Assembly: GCF_024139115.2 (NCBI RefSeq)
Contig: NC_085140.1
Span: 14,515,085-14,579,084 of the forward strand
DNA: 64,000 nt
Source: Armigeres subalbatus
Taxonomy: Eukaryota > Arthropoda > Insecta > Diptera > Culicidae
Direction: 5' to 3'
Shown here in pieces: positions 55,431-64,000 of this stretch (position 1 is its first letter; the number at the start of each line of letters is the position of its first letter). Both the position numbers and the translations under genes were made by a program. The notes beneath the pieces are model-generated. The model saw only the letters and a program-made list of their open reading frames with translations, searched no databases and had not been told where the DNA came from.

Positions 55431-55809
55431 TAGTCCTGTGAGCATTGATTTTGAAACAAATTTAGATTTCATGAAGTCACTTGGCGACCTACATAAGACT
55501 AACAGTTGAACTATTATATAATCGAAATCTGAGAGAAATGGAGAAATACTCAATGCTGTATTGTTCGAAACTGTTCGGAAAGCCAAATATATTATCTAGA
55601 CAATTATCTTGGAATATACTGACTTAGTAGCCATAGCGGGATGACCTGTAGGAGCGGATATCTTGGAATTTGAAAAAAAATAATAGGGTTGCTGGATTTT
55701 ACAAAGCTATTCGGAAGCTCAAATTTATTATGCGTAAGATTAGATTGGAGTTTTTGGCTAGCACTACTGGTGTACTATACGCGAAACTAAAAAAGTTGGA
55801 ATAAATGTA

Positions 55810-56015
55810 CGGATTTGGATTGGATTTGGAATGGATTTGAATTGGTTTTGGATTGGCTTTGTATTGGATTTGGATTGGATTTGGTTTGGATTTGGATTGG
55901 AATTCGATTAGAATTGGATTGTATTTAGATTTTGATTTGGATTGGATTGGGATTAGATTTGGATTGGTTTGGATTAGATTTGGATTGGATTAAATTTTGA
56001 TTAGCATGGATTTTC
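55810..56015. repeat. GGATTT / TTGGAT low-complexity tract
   Basis: About 200 bp consist of GGATTTGGATTGGATTTGG-like text with frequent changes, a decayed hexanucleotide or dodecanucleotide repeat. Confidence 0.95.
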
Positions 56016-56433
56016 TTATCTTTATTAGGTTGTTATTAAATCTTTTTAGTAATGAAGTTCAACACCGCTTAGTTTTGGATTGCATTTTGGTAAGATCTGG
56101 AATGTTTTTTGGAAGAAATTGTCATTGTATTTTACAAACATAAGAAGGCCACTGGCTTTGTAAATTTGTTGTTCTCCAATCATCCAACGAAATCACGTTT
56201 TATCATTCGCGATCCACAGTTTGGGAACCCACACTCTGAATCATTGTTCTGGTAAAATCATGATGTTGAGTCAAGTTTATTTTGGTATGCAGTTTTAAAT
56301 GGAGTTAACCGTTTTCTCGATTGCAACAGATGTTCACCTATTTCTCATAAGAAAAATAAGAAAAACAAGCATTGCATCCTATGCTAGAAGATTTTTTTGC
56401 GTTTCTAATGAGGGAAAAAGGAAAGAAGGGAAA
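56016..56433. other. No gene seen
   Basis: Unique-looking AT-rich DNA between the low-complexity tract and the right direct repeat. Confidence 0.45.
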
Positions 56434-56583
56434 TGTGGGTTTTGAGTAGAATGTCTTCAGCGTGTGTCAATCGGCGAGCAGCAAGCCATGCTTTTACCTC
56501 TTCCAGTCAGATTTCCGCGGCGTGCACACACATCCACAGAGAGTCGCTGTCATAACTCCGTTCCAGCCATTTAGGGCCACACA
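56434..56583 (+). repeat. Direct repeat, right copy (partner at 54978)
   Basis: Matches the left copy at GGGTTTTGAGTAGAATGTC, TTCAGCGTGTGTCAAT, GCTGTCATAACTCCGTTCC and CAGCCATTTAGGGCCACACA, with about 45 bp of additional sequence (CTTCCAGTCAGATTTCCGCG) between the blocks. Confidence 0.8.
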
Positions 56584-57170
56584 ACAGTAAGTACAACAGT
56601 ACTTACAGTAAATAAGTAACATAAACTTTTTCAGTAAATATATTACAATGGAACTGATACGCGATTATTCTGGATGTCGATGATCAAAATGATCACAACC
56701 AGTCCTACACCAAATATTTTTTCCAGTTCCTCAGTTTGGGCTTGTGAAGTATTCTATACGACTGTATGTATGGGATAAGCCATTTGCAGGACACATAATC
56801 CATTTGATTAAAATGCCTTGAAGGATTATGTTTACTGGTACATAAATGGGTTAGAGAAAAAGGTTGGTAAAGGCAAAGGCATAATTTTATTATTATTCAA
56901 ATATTAATCATAACTTAGCTAAAAATAAAGCAATTGTGATAAAACCGGAATCAATGGATAAGTAGAAATTCTCCTAGTTTTCTGTCTTTTTTCTATACTG
57001 TAAAACCTCTTTTTTACGCTCCCTCTTTTTACGCCCCTCTTTTAACGCTCTAAATTCGAAATAACGCTTCTTCTTTTTACACCCTATATGAGCGTAAAAA
57101 AAGTTTCGAGCATTTATATGAAGCAAATTTGGATTAGTTTCGGAGGTTGTTTTTAGATGATCTAATTACT

Positions 57171-57340
57171 GGGCCCTCCTTAGCCGTGTGGTAAGATGCG
57201 CGGCTACAAAGCAAGACCATGCTGAGGGCGGCTGGGTTTGATTCCCGGTGCCGGTTTTGGAATTTTCAGTTTGGAAATTGTCTCGACTTCCCTGGGCATC
57301 AAAGTATCATCGTGTTAGTTCAGGTTTTCAGATCAATCTA
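57171..57340 (+). mobile_element. Feilai-like SINE, 5' part (first duplicate)
   Basis: The head has CCTTAGCCGTGTGGTAAG (A box) and TGGGTTTGATTCCCGG (B box), then TTTGGAAATTGTCTCGACTT, GGGCATCAAAGTATCATCGT and GTTAG. The 3' half with the triplet tail is missing. The same body phrases are in the minus-strand SINE at 2488-2656. Confidence 0.88.
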
Positions 57341-57659
57341 ATGGAGATAGTTATTGAAGAATACACAAATTGAGTGATGCCTTCTTTATATATGTTTGCA
57401 TTCCTAGAAGTTCTTGTTGTTGTCATTGGTTCCAGTTAGTCTACGAACTCCTTAGAATCAAGGACTGCAGATAAACTTCCGAAATGGAGACGGTTATCGA
57501 AGAGCGCACAAGTTGTGTGAACCCTTATTCTTTGTATAAGTTTGCATTCCAACCTCCGTAATGGAGCCAGTTATCGAAGAATAAACAAGTTGTGTGACCC
57601 CTTCTTGATATATGTCGTGGACTCCAGGTAGTCTAAGAACTCAATAGAAACAAGGTATG

Positions 57660-57870
57660 TGGATCAACCATTTCTGTCTGTCTGACCCTTATAGACTCGG
57701 AAAGTACTGAACCAATCGGCGTGAAAATTTGTATGCAGAGGTTTTTGGGGCCGGGGAAGGTTCTTAAAATGGTTTGAGACCCCTCGCCTCTTTAGAAAGG
57801 GGGGCTCCCCTACTAATCAGACAATAAATTAATTCTGAATGAAACAAAGTTTGTCGGGTCTGCTAGTATA
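57660..57870 (-). repeat. Dispersed repeat ending ACCCGACGAACTTTG (also 61440-61650)
   Basis: On the minus strand it begins CTAGCAGACCCGACGAACTT and ends near TATAAGGGTCAGACAGACAG. Text of this kind, including CGCCGATTGGTTCAGTA on the same strand, is common in insect genomes as I recall. A related start (CTAGCTGACCCGGCGAACTT) occurs at 5128. The second copy has 34 bp more (AACCAGCAATTTCTGCATAA). Confidence 0.6.
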
Positions 57871-57875
57871 TAATA

Positions 57876-57984
57876 AAAACGACACAAATTTTCAAAAATT
57901 GTTGGGATAGTAAAATCGGGTCGAAAACGTGATAAAATCGAGGGGAAAGCAGAATCAGGGGTAGACAAAATCGGGTCAATACTG
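57876..57984. mobile_element. Right half of the GATAAAATCGGG MITE (also 61656-61764)
   Basis: ATAGTAAAATCGGGTCGAAA, CGTGATAAAATCGAGGGG and GACAAAATCGGGTCAATACT end in ACTG followed by TA, matching the right part of 39544-39975. The left end is missing. The minus frame reading MNMYSIDPILST is a by-product. Confidence 0.85.
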
Positions 57985-58567
57985 TACATGTTCACATTCC
58001 ATGTAGTTTGTTATTGTCATGGGTTCGAAGTAGTCTACGAACTCCGTAGAGTCTAGGTCGGCAGATCAACATCCGTAATGGAGGCAGTTGTTGAGGAATA
58101 GACAAGTTGTGTGACCGCTTCTTGCAATCCGAGTAGTTCTTATTGTTGTCATTGGTTCCATGTAGCCAACGAACTTCATAGAGTCAAGACCTGCTGATCA
58201 ATCTCCGTAATGGAGCCATTAATTGAAGAAGTAACAAGTTGTGCTGTTGAATTAGCTCGAGTACGAGCGAAGACAAAAGCTAAAGGCTTATGTCCAAAAT
58301 CTAATCAGAATATATATGCGAATAGTTCAGAGGAAAAACTTCCACCACGAACTAGCACCGAGGGAATCGAAATGACCGAGCGAATGGTTCATAGGAAAAA
58401 CTTCCACCACAAACCAGAACCGAGCGAATAGTGAAATCTGAAACCAAGCAAGGGGAAGAGCTTCAAAAAGCCCGTACCAGCCCTGGAGAAAAGTTCAGAG
58501 GAAAAACTTCCTCCACGAACTTCCACACTTACCTATGATTTCTTTCCGTTAGGTAAACAGTAGGGGA

Positions 58568-58908
58568 AGGGGGGGGGGGGGCAATATGCCCTAGCTAAGC
58601 AAACACTGCTTTATTGTCTTATTTGTAACTCTATTCATGGGTATTTTTACATTATGCCACAGTTAAACAAGATAGCTAGTTGATGCCATTCAAAAATTGA
58701 CAAAAATCTCAGTCATATTGATAATATTCGCATTTAAAAAAAGTGGTGATATTTTGTTGCCGGAAAACTCATGAGGCAAAACGCCTTTTAGCTGGCACCT
58801 CCTAGGGAACAAAGCACCACGCGTCAGTGAATCAGCATTCTGGTATAGATAGTGAGTGGAGACGCAAGTACATTGTAGGCTAGAGCCACTAGGGCATTTT
58901 GCCTCGCC
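58568..58908. repeat. Possible foldback element with a G14 run (also 62348-62688)
   Basis: GGGGCAATATGCCCTAG follows a run of 14 G, and CACTAGGGCATTTTGCCTC (58887-58905) faces it as a complement. The stretch between has no credible frame. The G run has the same length in both duplicates. Confidence 0.5.
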
Positions 58909-59430
58909 AAAATGTTAGATGTTTCTTCAAAATGTGGAGATTTTCGGTTTTTCCGACCTTCCCATGCACTATTTTGAAACGGTTTTTCGCTGTATACTGT
59001 ATGTTTACTTGCTTGCTTGTAAATTGCTTGCCTACCGTCTCTGGAGATATGGAGATAGTCATTTTTTAAAAATAATGGCCACCCTTTTCCCCATAGTGCA
59101 GCCTTAGAAATCGGCGGTGGCGGCGGCGTGGGTCGGCGTAAGCTTATTTCAAGCAATAGAAATTTTCCATTTTTTTTTCACAAACTCCTCCATGAATTCC
59201 ATCAGGAAGTCCTCCAAAAATTCATCTTTATCTTTAGCTTTATTGTTGTTGCATCAACAGGTTACATTTGGCCCCAATGATGTAGGGGGAATGACGGCTT
59301 TGGCAGGTTTTGTTCTATTATTGGCAGGGGGATTTTTACGACTGACTAGGCTCTTCAAAGGCATATCAAAGGCATATCAAAGAATATTGTGGCCAAATTT
59401 CATAAAATTTGAACAAGCATAGTCATTGTC
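58909..59430. other. No gene seen (first duplicate; repeats at 62689-63210)
   Basis: Frames on both strands of 62 to 110 codons (58919-59107, 59117-59422, 58824-59156 minus) are kept in both duplicates only because the duplication is recent. None has a motif. CGGCGGTGGCGGCGGCGTGG at 59112 is GC-rich. A 3' UTR of the minus-strand LINE piece at 59431-59956 could lie here. Confidence 0.4.
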
Positions 59431-59956
59431 TTCGTCTGTTTATGTCTGCGAAGAACGATGAAAATCTTCGGCGTAACATGCTCCGTGTGGCGTGGAAATC
59501 GAAGAGTGGTGCGACTCTGTTGAAGCTCCATGCATGCCATAATTTGTACGACGAAAGGGCAGCCTCAACATATGGCTGTTACGGAGCATGCGTGGCTGGA
59601 CGTTCAGGTCTATTTGTTACAACATAGCTCCACAGTCGATTCGTCCCTACAGGGTATCGGCGATCATAATGGCTTTGTCGACATCTCCTTGAGCGAAGTA
59701 GCTCCAAGTTGATCAACTGACATCGGCTTTCGTAACTCGGTAGGCGAAACGGATCCAACCAAGGTAGCCTACGAAGCGCGAATCGAAGGAAACGGCGTTG
59801 AACAGATTCGATTCTCTCAGCATCGTTGTTGTAAGACGGGCTCCAGACAATAGAACAGTACTCTAGAGTCGAGCGCACCAGGGAGCAATAGAGAGCTTTT
59901 AAACAGTATATGTCGGTGAAATTCCTCCGGAAGGTCCTGCAGGAATTTCGCCGCAA
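59431..59956 (-). pseudogene. LINE RT C-terminus (first duplicate)
   Basis: The minus-strand frame from 59956 reads LKALYCSLVRSTLEYCSIVW, SPSYNNDAERIESVQRRFLR, FALRRLPW, the region after the RT palm in Jockey/CR1-type LINEs. After a frameshift near 59620 the end (RTNYGMHG) follows, damaged by a 22 bp deletion present only in this duplicate. The N-terminal residues come from the minisatellite. It is a 5'-truncated insertion. Confidence 0.82.
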
Positions 59957-60640
59957 GGTCCTTCAGGATTTCCTCCTAAAAATCCTCCACAAATTCCTTC
60001 GGAAGCTCCTCCAGGACTTCCTCCGGAAGTTCCTCCAGGAGTTCCTTCGGAAGTGCTTGCTAGAGTCCTTTTGGAAGTTCCTCCAGAAGATCCTCCGAAA
60101 TTTATTCAGGAGTTCTTTTTGTATTTATCCAGAAATTCCTCCAGGAATTAAGCCGAAAGCTCCTCCAGGAATTCGTTTGGAAGTTCCACTAGGAGTTCCT
60201 CCATTAATTTCTCCAAAAGTGCCTCCAGGAATATTTTTGGTAATTCCTACAAAAACGTTTCAAGAATTCCACCGAAAGATCCTATATGAATGCATCAGAA
60301 TGCTTGCTCAGGAAATCCCCGGGAAGTCCTGTAACATCTTAAATAATTACTCATTACAATTTCTCCTAAAATTCCCCCCGCAGTTCCTCCGAAAACTCCA
60401 TCAAGAAGACTTGATAAATTACTTCGCATGCTCTACAGAAATTACCACGAGGACTCATAAGATGTTTCTTCTGAGTTCCTTCCGAAATTTATATGGAACT
60501 CCACTACACCCACCTCCCGGGAATTCTTCAGGAAAGTTCTCCAGGAATTCTTAAAGAACTTCTTATGGAAAATAAATGTCGAAATCTAGATCTAGGAAAC
60601 CTTCCGCGCATTCTTCTGGTAATTCTGCCAGAAATTCCTA
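59920..60640. repeat. Degenerate TTCCTCCAGGAA / TTCCTCCGGAAG minisatellite (first duplicate)
   Basis: About 700 bp are built on 15-30 bp units of the form CTCCAGGAATTCCTCCGGAAG, drifting more towards the right. The 214-codon plus frame (59910-60554) exists because the period is a multiple of three and is not a gene. Confidence 0.93.
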
Positions 60641-60916
60641 CCCCAAAATATTAATCATAACTTAGCTAAAATAAAGCAATTGTGATAAAACCGGAATCAA
60701 TGGATAAGTAGAAATTCTCCTAGTTTTCTGTCTTTTTTCTATACTGTAAAACCTCTTTTTTACGCTCCCTCTTTTTACGCCCCTCTTTTAACGCTCTAAA
60801 TTCGAAATAACGCTTCTTCTTTTTACACCCTATATGAGCGTAAAAAAAGTTTCGAGCATTTATATGAAGCAAATTTGGATTAGTTTCGGAGGTTGTTTTT
60901 AGATGATCTAATTACT

Positions 60917-61086
60917 GGGCCCTCCTTAGCCGTGTGGTAAGATGCGCGGCTACAAAGCAAGACCACGCTGAGGGCGGCTGGGTTTGATTCCCGGTGCCGG
61001 TCTAGGAATTTTCAGTTTGGAAATTGTCTCGACTTCCCTGGGCATCAAAGTATCATCGTGTTAGTCCAGGTTTTCAAATCAATCTA
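60917..61086 (+). mobile_element. Feilai-like SINE, 5' part (second duplicate)
   Basis: Same as the copy at 57171 with a few base differences, including GGTCTAGGAATTTTC where the first has GGTTTTGGAATTTTC. It was carried by the segmental duplication. Confidence 0.88.
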
Positions 61087-63202
61087 ATGGAGATAGTTAT
61101 TGAAGAATACACAAATTGAGTGATGCCTTCTTTATATATGTTTGCATTCCTAGAAGTTCTTGTTGTTGTCATTGGTTCCAGTTAGTCTACGAACTCCTTA
61201 GAATCAAGGACTGCAGATAAACTTCCGAAATGGAGACGGTTATCGAAGAGCGCACAAGTTGTGTGAACCCTTATTCTTTGTATAAGTTTGCATTCCAACC
61301 TCCGTAATGGAGCCAGTTATCGAAGAATAAACAAGTTGTGTGACCCCTTCTTGGTATATGTCGTGGACTCCAGGTAGTCTAAGAACTCAATAGAAACAAG
61401 GTATGTGGATCAACCATTTCTGTCTGTCTGACCCTTATAGACTCGGAAAGTACTGAACCAATCGGCGTGAAAATTTGTATGCAGAGGTTTTTGGGGCCGG
61501 GGAAGGTTCTTAAAATGGTTTGAGACCCCTCGCCTCTTTAGAAAGGGGGGCTCCCCTACAAATGAACCAGCAATTTCTGCATAACTCGAGAACTAATCAG
61601 ACAATAAATCAATTCTGAATGAAACAAAGTTCGTCGGGTCTGCTAGTATATAATAAAAACGACACAAATTTTCAAAAATTGTTGGGATAGTAAAATCGGG
61701 TCGAAAACGTGATAAAATCGAGGGGAAAGCAGAATCAGGGGTAGACAAAATCGGGTCAATACTGTACATGTTCACATTCCATGTAGTTTGTTATTGTCAT
61801 GGGTTCGAAGTAGTCTACGAACTCCGTAGAGTCTAGGTCGGCAGATCAACATCCGTAATGGAGGCAGTTGTTGAGGAATAGACAAGTTGTGTGACCGCTT
61901 CTTGCAATCCGAGTAGTTCTTATTGTTGTCATTGGTTCCATGTAGCCAACGAACTTCATAGAGTCAAGACCTGCTGATCAATCTCCGTAATGGAGCCATT
62001 AATTGAAGAAGTAACAAGTTGTGCTGTTGAATTAGCTCGAGTACGAGCGAAGACAAAAGCTAAAGGCTTATGTCCAAAATCTAATCAGAATATATATGCG
62101 AATAGTTCAGAGGAAAAACTTCCACCACGAACTAGCACCGAGGGAATCGAAATGACCGAGCGAATGGTTCATAGGAAAAACTTCCACCACAAACCAGAAC
62201 CGAGCGAATAGTGAAATCTGAAACCAAGCAAGGGGAAGAGCTTCAAAAAGCCCGTACCAGCCCTGGAGAAAAGTTCAGAGGAAAAACTTCCTCCACGAAC
62301 TTCCACACTTACCTATGATTTCTTTCCGTTAGGTAAACAGTAGGGGAAGGGGGGGGGGGGGCAATATGCCCTAGCTAAGCAAACACTGCTTTATTGTCTT
62401 ATTTGTAACTCTATTCATGGGTATTTTTACATTATGCCACAGTTAAACAAGATAGCTAGTTGATGCCATTCAAAAATTGACAAAAATCTCAGTCATATTG
62501 ATAATATTCGCATTTAAAAAAAGTGGTTATATTTTGTTGCCGGAAAACTCATGAGGCAAAACGGCTTTTAGCTGGCACCTCCTAGGGAACAAAGCACCAC
62601 GCGTCAGTGAATCAGCATTCTGGTATAGATAGTGCGTGGAGACGCAAGTACATTGTAGGCTAGAGCCACTAGGGCATTTTGCCTCGCCAAAATGTTAGAT
62701 GTTTCTTCAAAATGTGGAGATTTTCGGTTTTTCCGACCTTCCCATGCACTATTTTGAAACGGTTTTTCGCTGTATACTGTATGTTTACTTGCTTGCTTGT
62801 AAATTGCTTGCCTACCGTCTCTGGAGATATGGAGATAGTCATTTTTTAAAAATAATGGCCACCCTTTTCCCCATAGTGCAGCCTTAGAAATCGGCGGTGG
62901 CGGCGGCGTGGGTCGGCGTAAGCTTATTTCAAGCAATAGAAATTTTCCATTTTTTTTTCACAAACTCCTCCATGAATTCCATCAGGAAGTCCTCCAAAAA
63001 TTCATCTTTATCTTTAGCTTTATTGTTGTTGCATCAACAGGTTACATTTGGCCCCAATGTTGTAGGGGGAATGACGGCTTTGGCAGGTTTTGTTCTATTA
63101 TTGGCAGGGGGATTTTTACGACTGACTAGGCTCTTCAAAGGCATATCAAAGGCATATCAAAGAATATTGTGGCCAAATTTCATAAAATTTGAACAAGCAT
63201 AG

Positions 63203-63758
63203 TCATTGTCTTCGTCTGTTTATGTCTGCGAAGAACGATGAAAATCTTCGGCGTAACATGCTCCGTGTGGCGTGGAAATCGAAGAGTGGTGCGGCTCTGT
63301 TGAAGACACACTGTAGGCCACACATAGCTCCATGCATGCCATAATTTGTACGACGAAAGGGCAGCCTCAACATATGGCTGTTACGGAGCATGCGTGGCTG
63401 GACGTTCAGGTCTATTTGTTCCAACATAGCTCCACAGTCGATTCGTCCCTACAGGGTATCGGCGATCATAATGGCTTTGTCGACATCTCCTTGAGCGAAG
63501 TAGCTCCAAGTTGATCAACTGACATCGGCTTTCGTAACTCGGTAGGCGAAACGGATCCAACCAAGGTAGCCTACGAAGCGCGAATCGAAGGAAACGGCGT
63601 TGAACAGATTCGATTCTCTCAGCATCGTTGTTGTAAGACGGGCTCCAGACAATAGAACAGTACTCTAGAGTCGAGCGCACCAGGGAGCAATAGAGAGCTT
63701 TTAAACAGTATATGTCGGTGAAATTCCTCCGGAAGGTCCTGCAGGAATTTCGCCGCAA
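63203..63758 (-). pseudogene. LINE RT C-terminus (second duplicate)
   Basis: Same as the first duplicate but without the 22 bp deletion, so the last part reads through: LRLPFRRTNYGMHGAM, VFNRAAPLFDFHATRSMLRR, FSSFFADINRRRQ and a stop at 63203. The frameshift near 63420 that divides it from the upstream part is shared by both duplicates, so it is older than the duplication. Confidence 0.85.
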
Positions 63759-64000
63759 GGTCCTTCAGGATTTCCTCCTAAAATTCCTCCACAAATTCCT
63801 TCGGAAGCTCCTCCAGGACTTCCTCCGGAAGTTCCTCCAGGAGTTCCTTCGGAAGTGCTTGCTAGAGTCCTTTTGGAAGTTCCTCCAGAAGATCCTCCGG
63901 AATTTATTCAGGAGTACTTTTTGTATTTATCCAGAAATTCCTCCAGGAATTAAGCCGAAAGCTCCTCCAGGAATTCGTTTGGAAGTTCCACTAGGAGTTC
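63722..64000. repeat. Same minisatellite, second duplicate, cut by the window
   Basis: Unit order and wording follow the first duplicate closely, with only scattered substitutions over the 279 bp visible. Confidence 0.93.

Larger units (their letters stand above)
57341..58245. repeat. Degenerate ~150 bp tandem repeat (first duplicate; repeats at 61087-62025)
   Basis: Phrases TTGTTGTCATTGGTTCCA, AGTCTACGAACTCC, AATGGAGCCAGTTATCGAAG and ACAAGTTGTGTGACCCCTTC recur about four times with changes. The array is broken by a different repeat (57660-57870) and a MITE half (57876-57984). The 73-codon frame at 58210-58431 starts in the last unit and continues through three copies of GAGGAAAAACTTCCACCACG-like text, so I do not regard it as a gene. 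Confidence 0.75.
56904..60650. repeat. Tandem segmental duplication, first copy (3.75 kb)
   Basis: The sequence from TTAATCATAACTTAGCTAA at 56904 is repeated from 60651 in direct orientation. Offsets are 3747 at the start, 3746 after one base, 3780 after a 34 bp gap at about 57806, and 3802 after a 22 bp gap at about 59527. Between gaps only scattered single-base differences are seen by eye. The boundary shares AAATATTAATC at both junctions, which may have guided the duplication. Confidence 0.97.
60651..64000. repeat. Tandem segmental duplication, second copy (runs off the window)
   Basis: It carries every component of the first copy in the same order. It keeps the 34 bp and 22 bp that the first copy lacks, which look like deletions in the first copy. 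The end is outside the window, so a third copy cannot be excluded. Confidence 0.97.

Noticed and set aside
58210..58431. 73-codon frame identical in both duplicates (also 61990-62211)
   Set aside because: Identity comes from the recent duplication, and the frame is made of two tandem repeat types.
59910..60554. 214-codon plus-strand frame
   Set aside because: It follows the period of the TTCCTCCAGGAA minisatellite and has no independent protein features.

Overview
This 64 kb window looks like transposon-rich, non-coding DNA from a culicine mosquito, most likely Aedes. The basis is recognition by eye rather than a database match. It holds tRNA-headed SINEs whose body and triplet-repeat tail resemble the Feilai family, a Juan-like Jockey retrotransposon, R1-clade and I-superfamily LINE pieces, many short foldback elements (MITEs), and degenerate GGAATTCC-type minisatellites. 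I found no intact host protein gene. The longest convincing reading frames all belong to mobile elements. Several frames listed by a bacterial-style scan begin at GTG or TTG and are only internal parts of longer or spliced frames.

Layout. 0-3.2 kb: 3' end of an R1-clade LINE abutting an 81-unit CA tract, a minisatellite, a SINE tail and a LINE RT scrap. 3.5-9.0 kb: a decayed I-superfamily LINE split by a 2.9 kb composite insertion and a 521 bp hAT-type MITE. 9-13.2 kb: a 2.24 kb non-autonomous hAT-like element next to a palindromic minisatellite. 13.4-18 kb: mostly unique DNA. 18-19.6 kb: a nearly perfect 125 bp-arm hairpin and a SINE with a 14 bp target duplication. 20.6-22.7 kb: a spliced pogo/Tigger-type DDE transposase gene with two readable introns and two frameshifts. 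23-30 kb: MITEs, tandem repeats, a SINE carrying a MITE in its tail, and a LINE fragment. 30.6-34 kb: mostly unannotated. 34.2-37.9 kb: an I-superfamily-like LINE on the minus strand. 38.9-43.7 kb: nested TA-, TAA- and 12 bp-duplication foldback elements. 44.6-48.9 kb: a full-length Jockey-clade LINE with a perfect 13 bp target duplication. 49.5-56.9 kb: a MITE, a SINE, unique DNA and tandem repeats. 56.9-64 kb: two copies of a roughly 3.75 kb tandem segmental duplication, the second running off the window.

The elements form a layered record of insertions: LINEs provide TPRT machinery that tRNA-headed SINEs may borrow, and non-autonomous TIR elements have inserted into LINEs, SINEs and satellites, leaving target duplications of 2, 3, 8 or about 12 bp. 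The items most worth checking are the unfamiliar coding-like family in three partial copies at 4.6-6.8 kb, the spliced pogo-like gene, the 125 bp-arm hairpin, the possible AC-repeat-targeting R1 element, and the recent tandem duplication.
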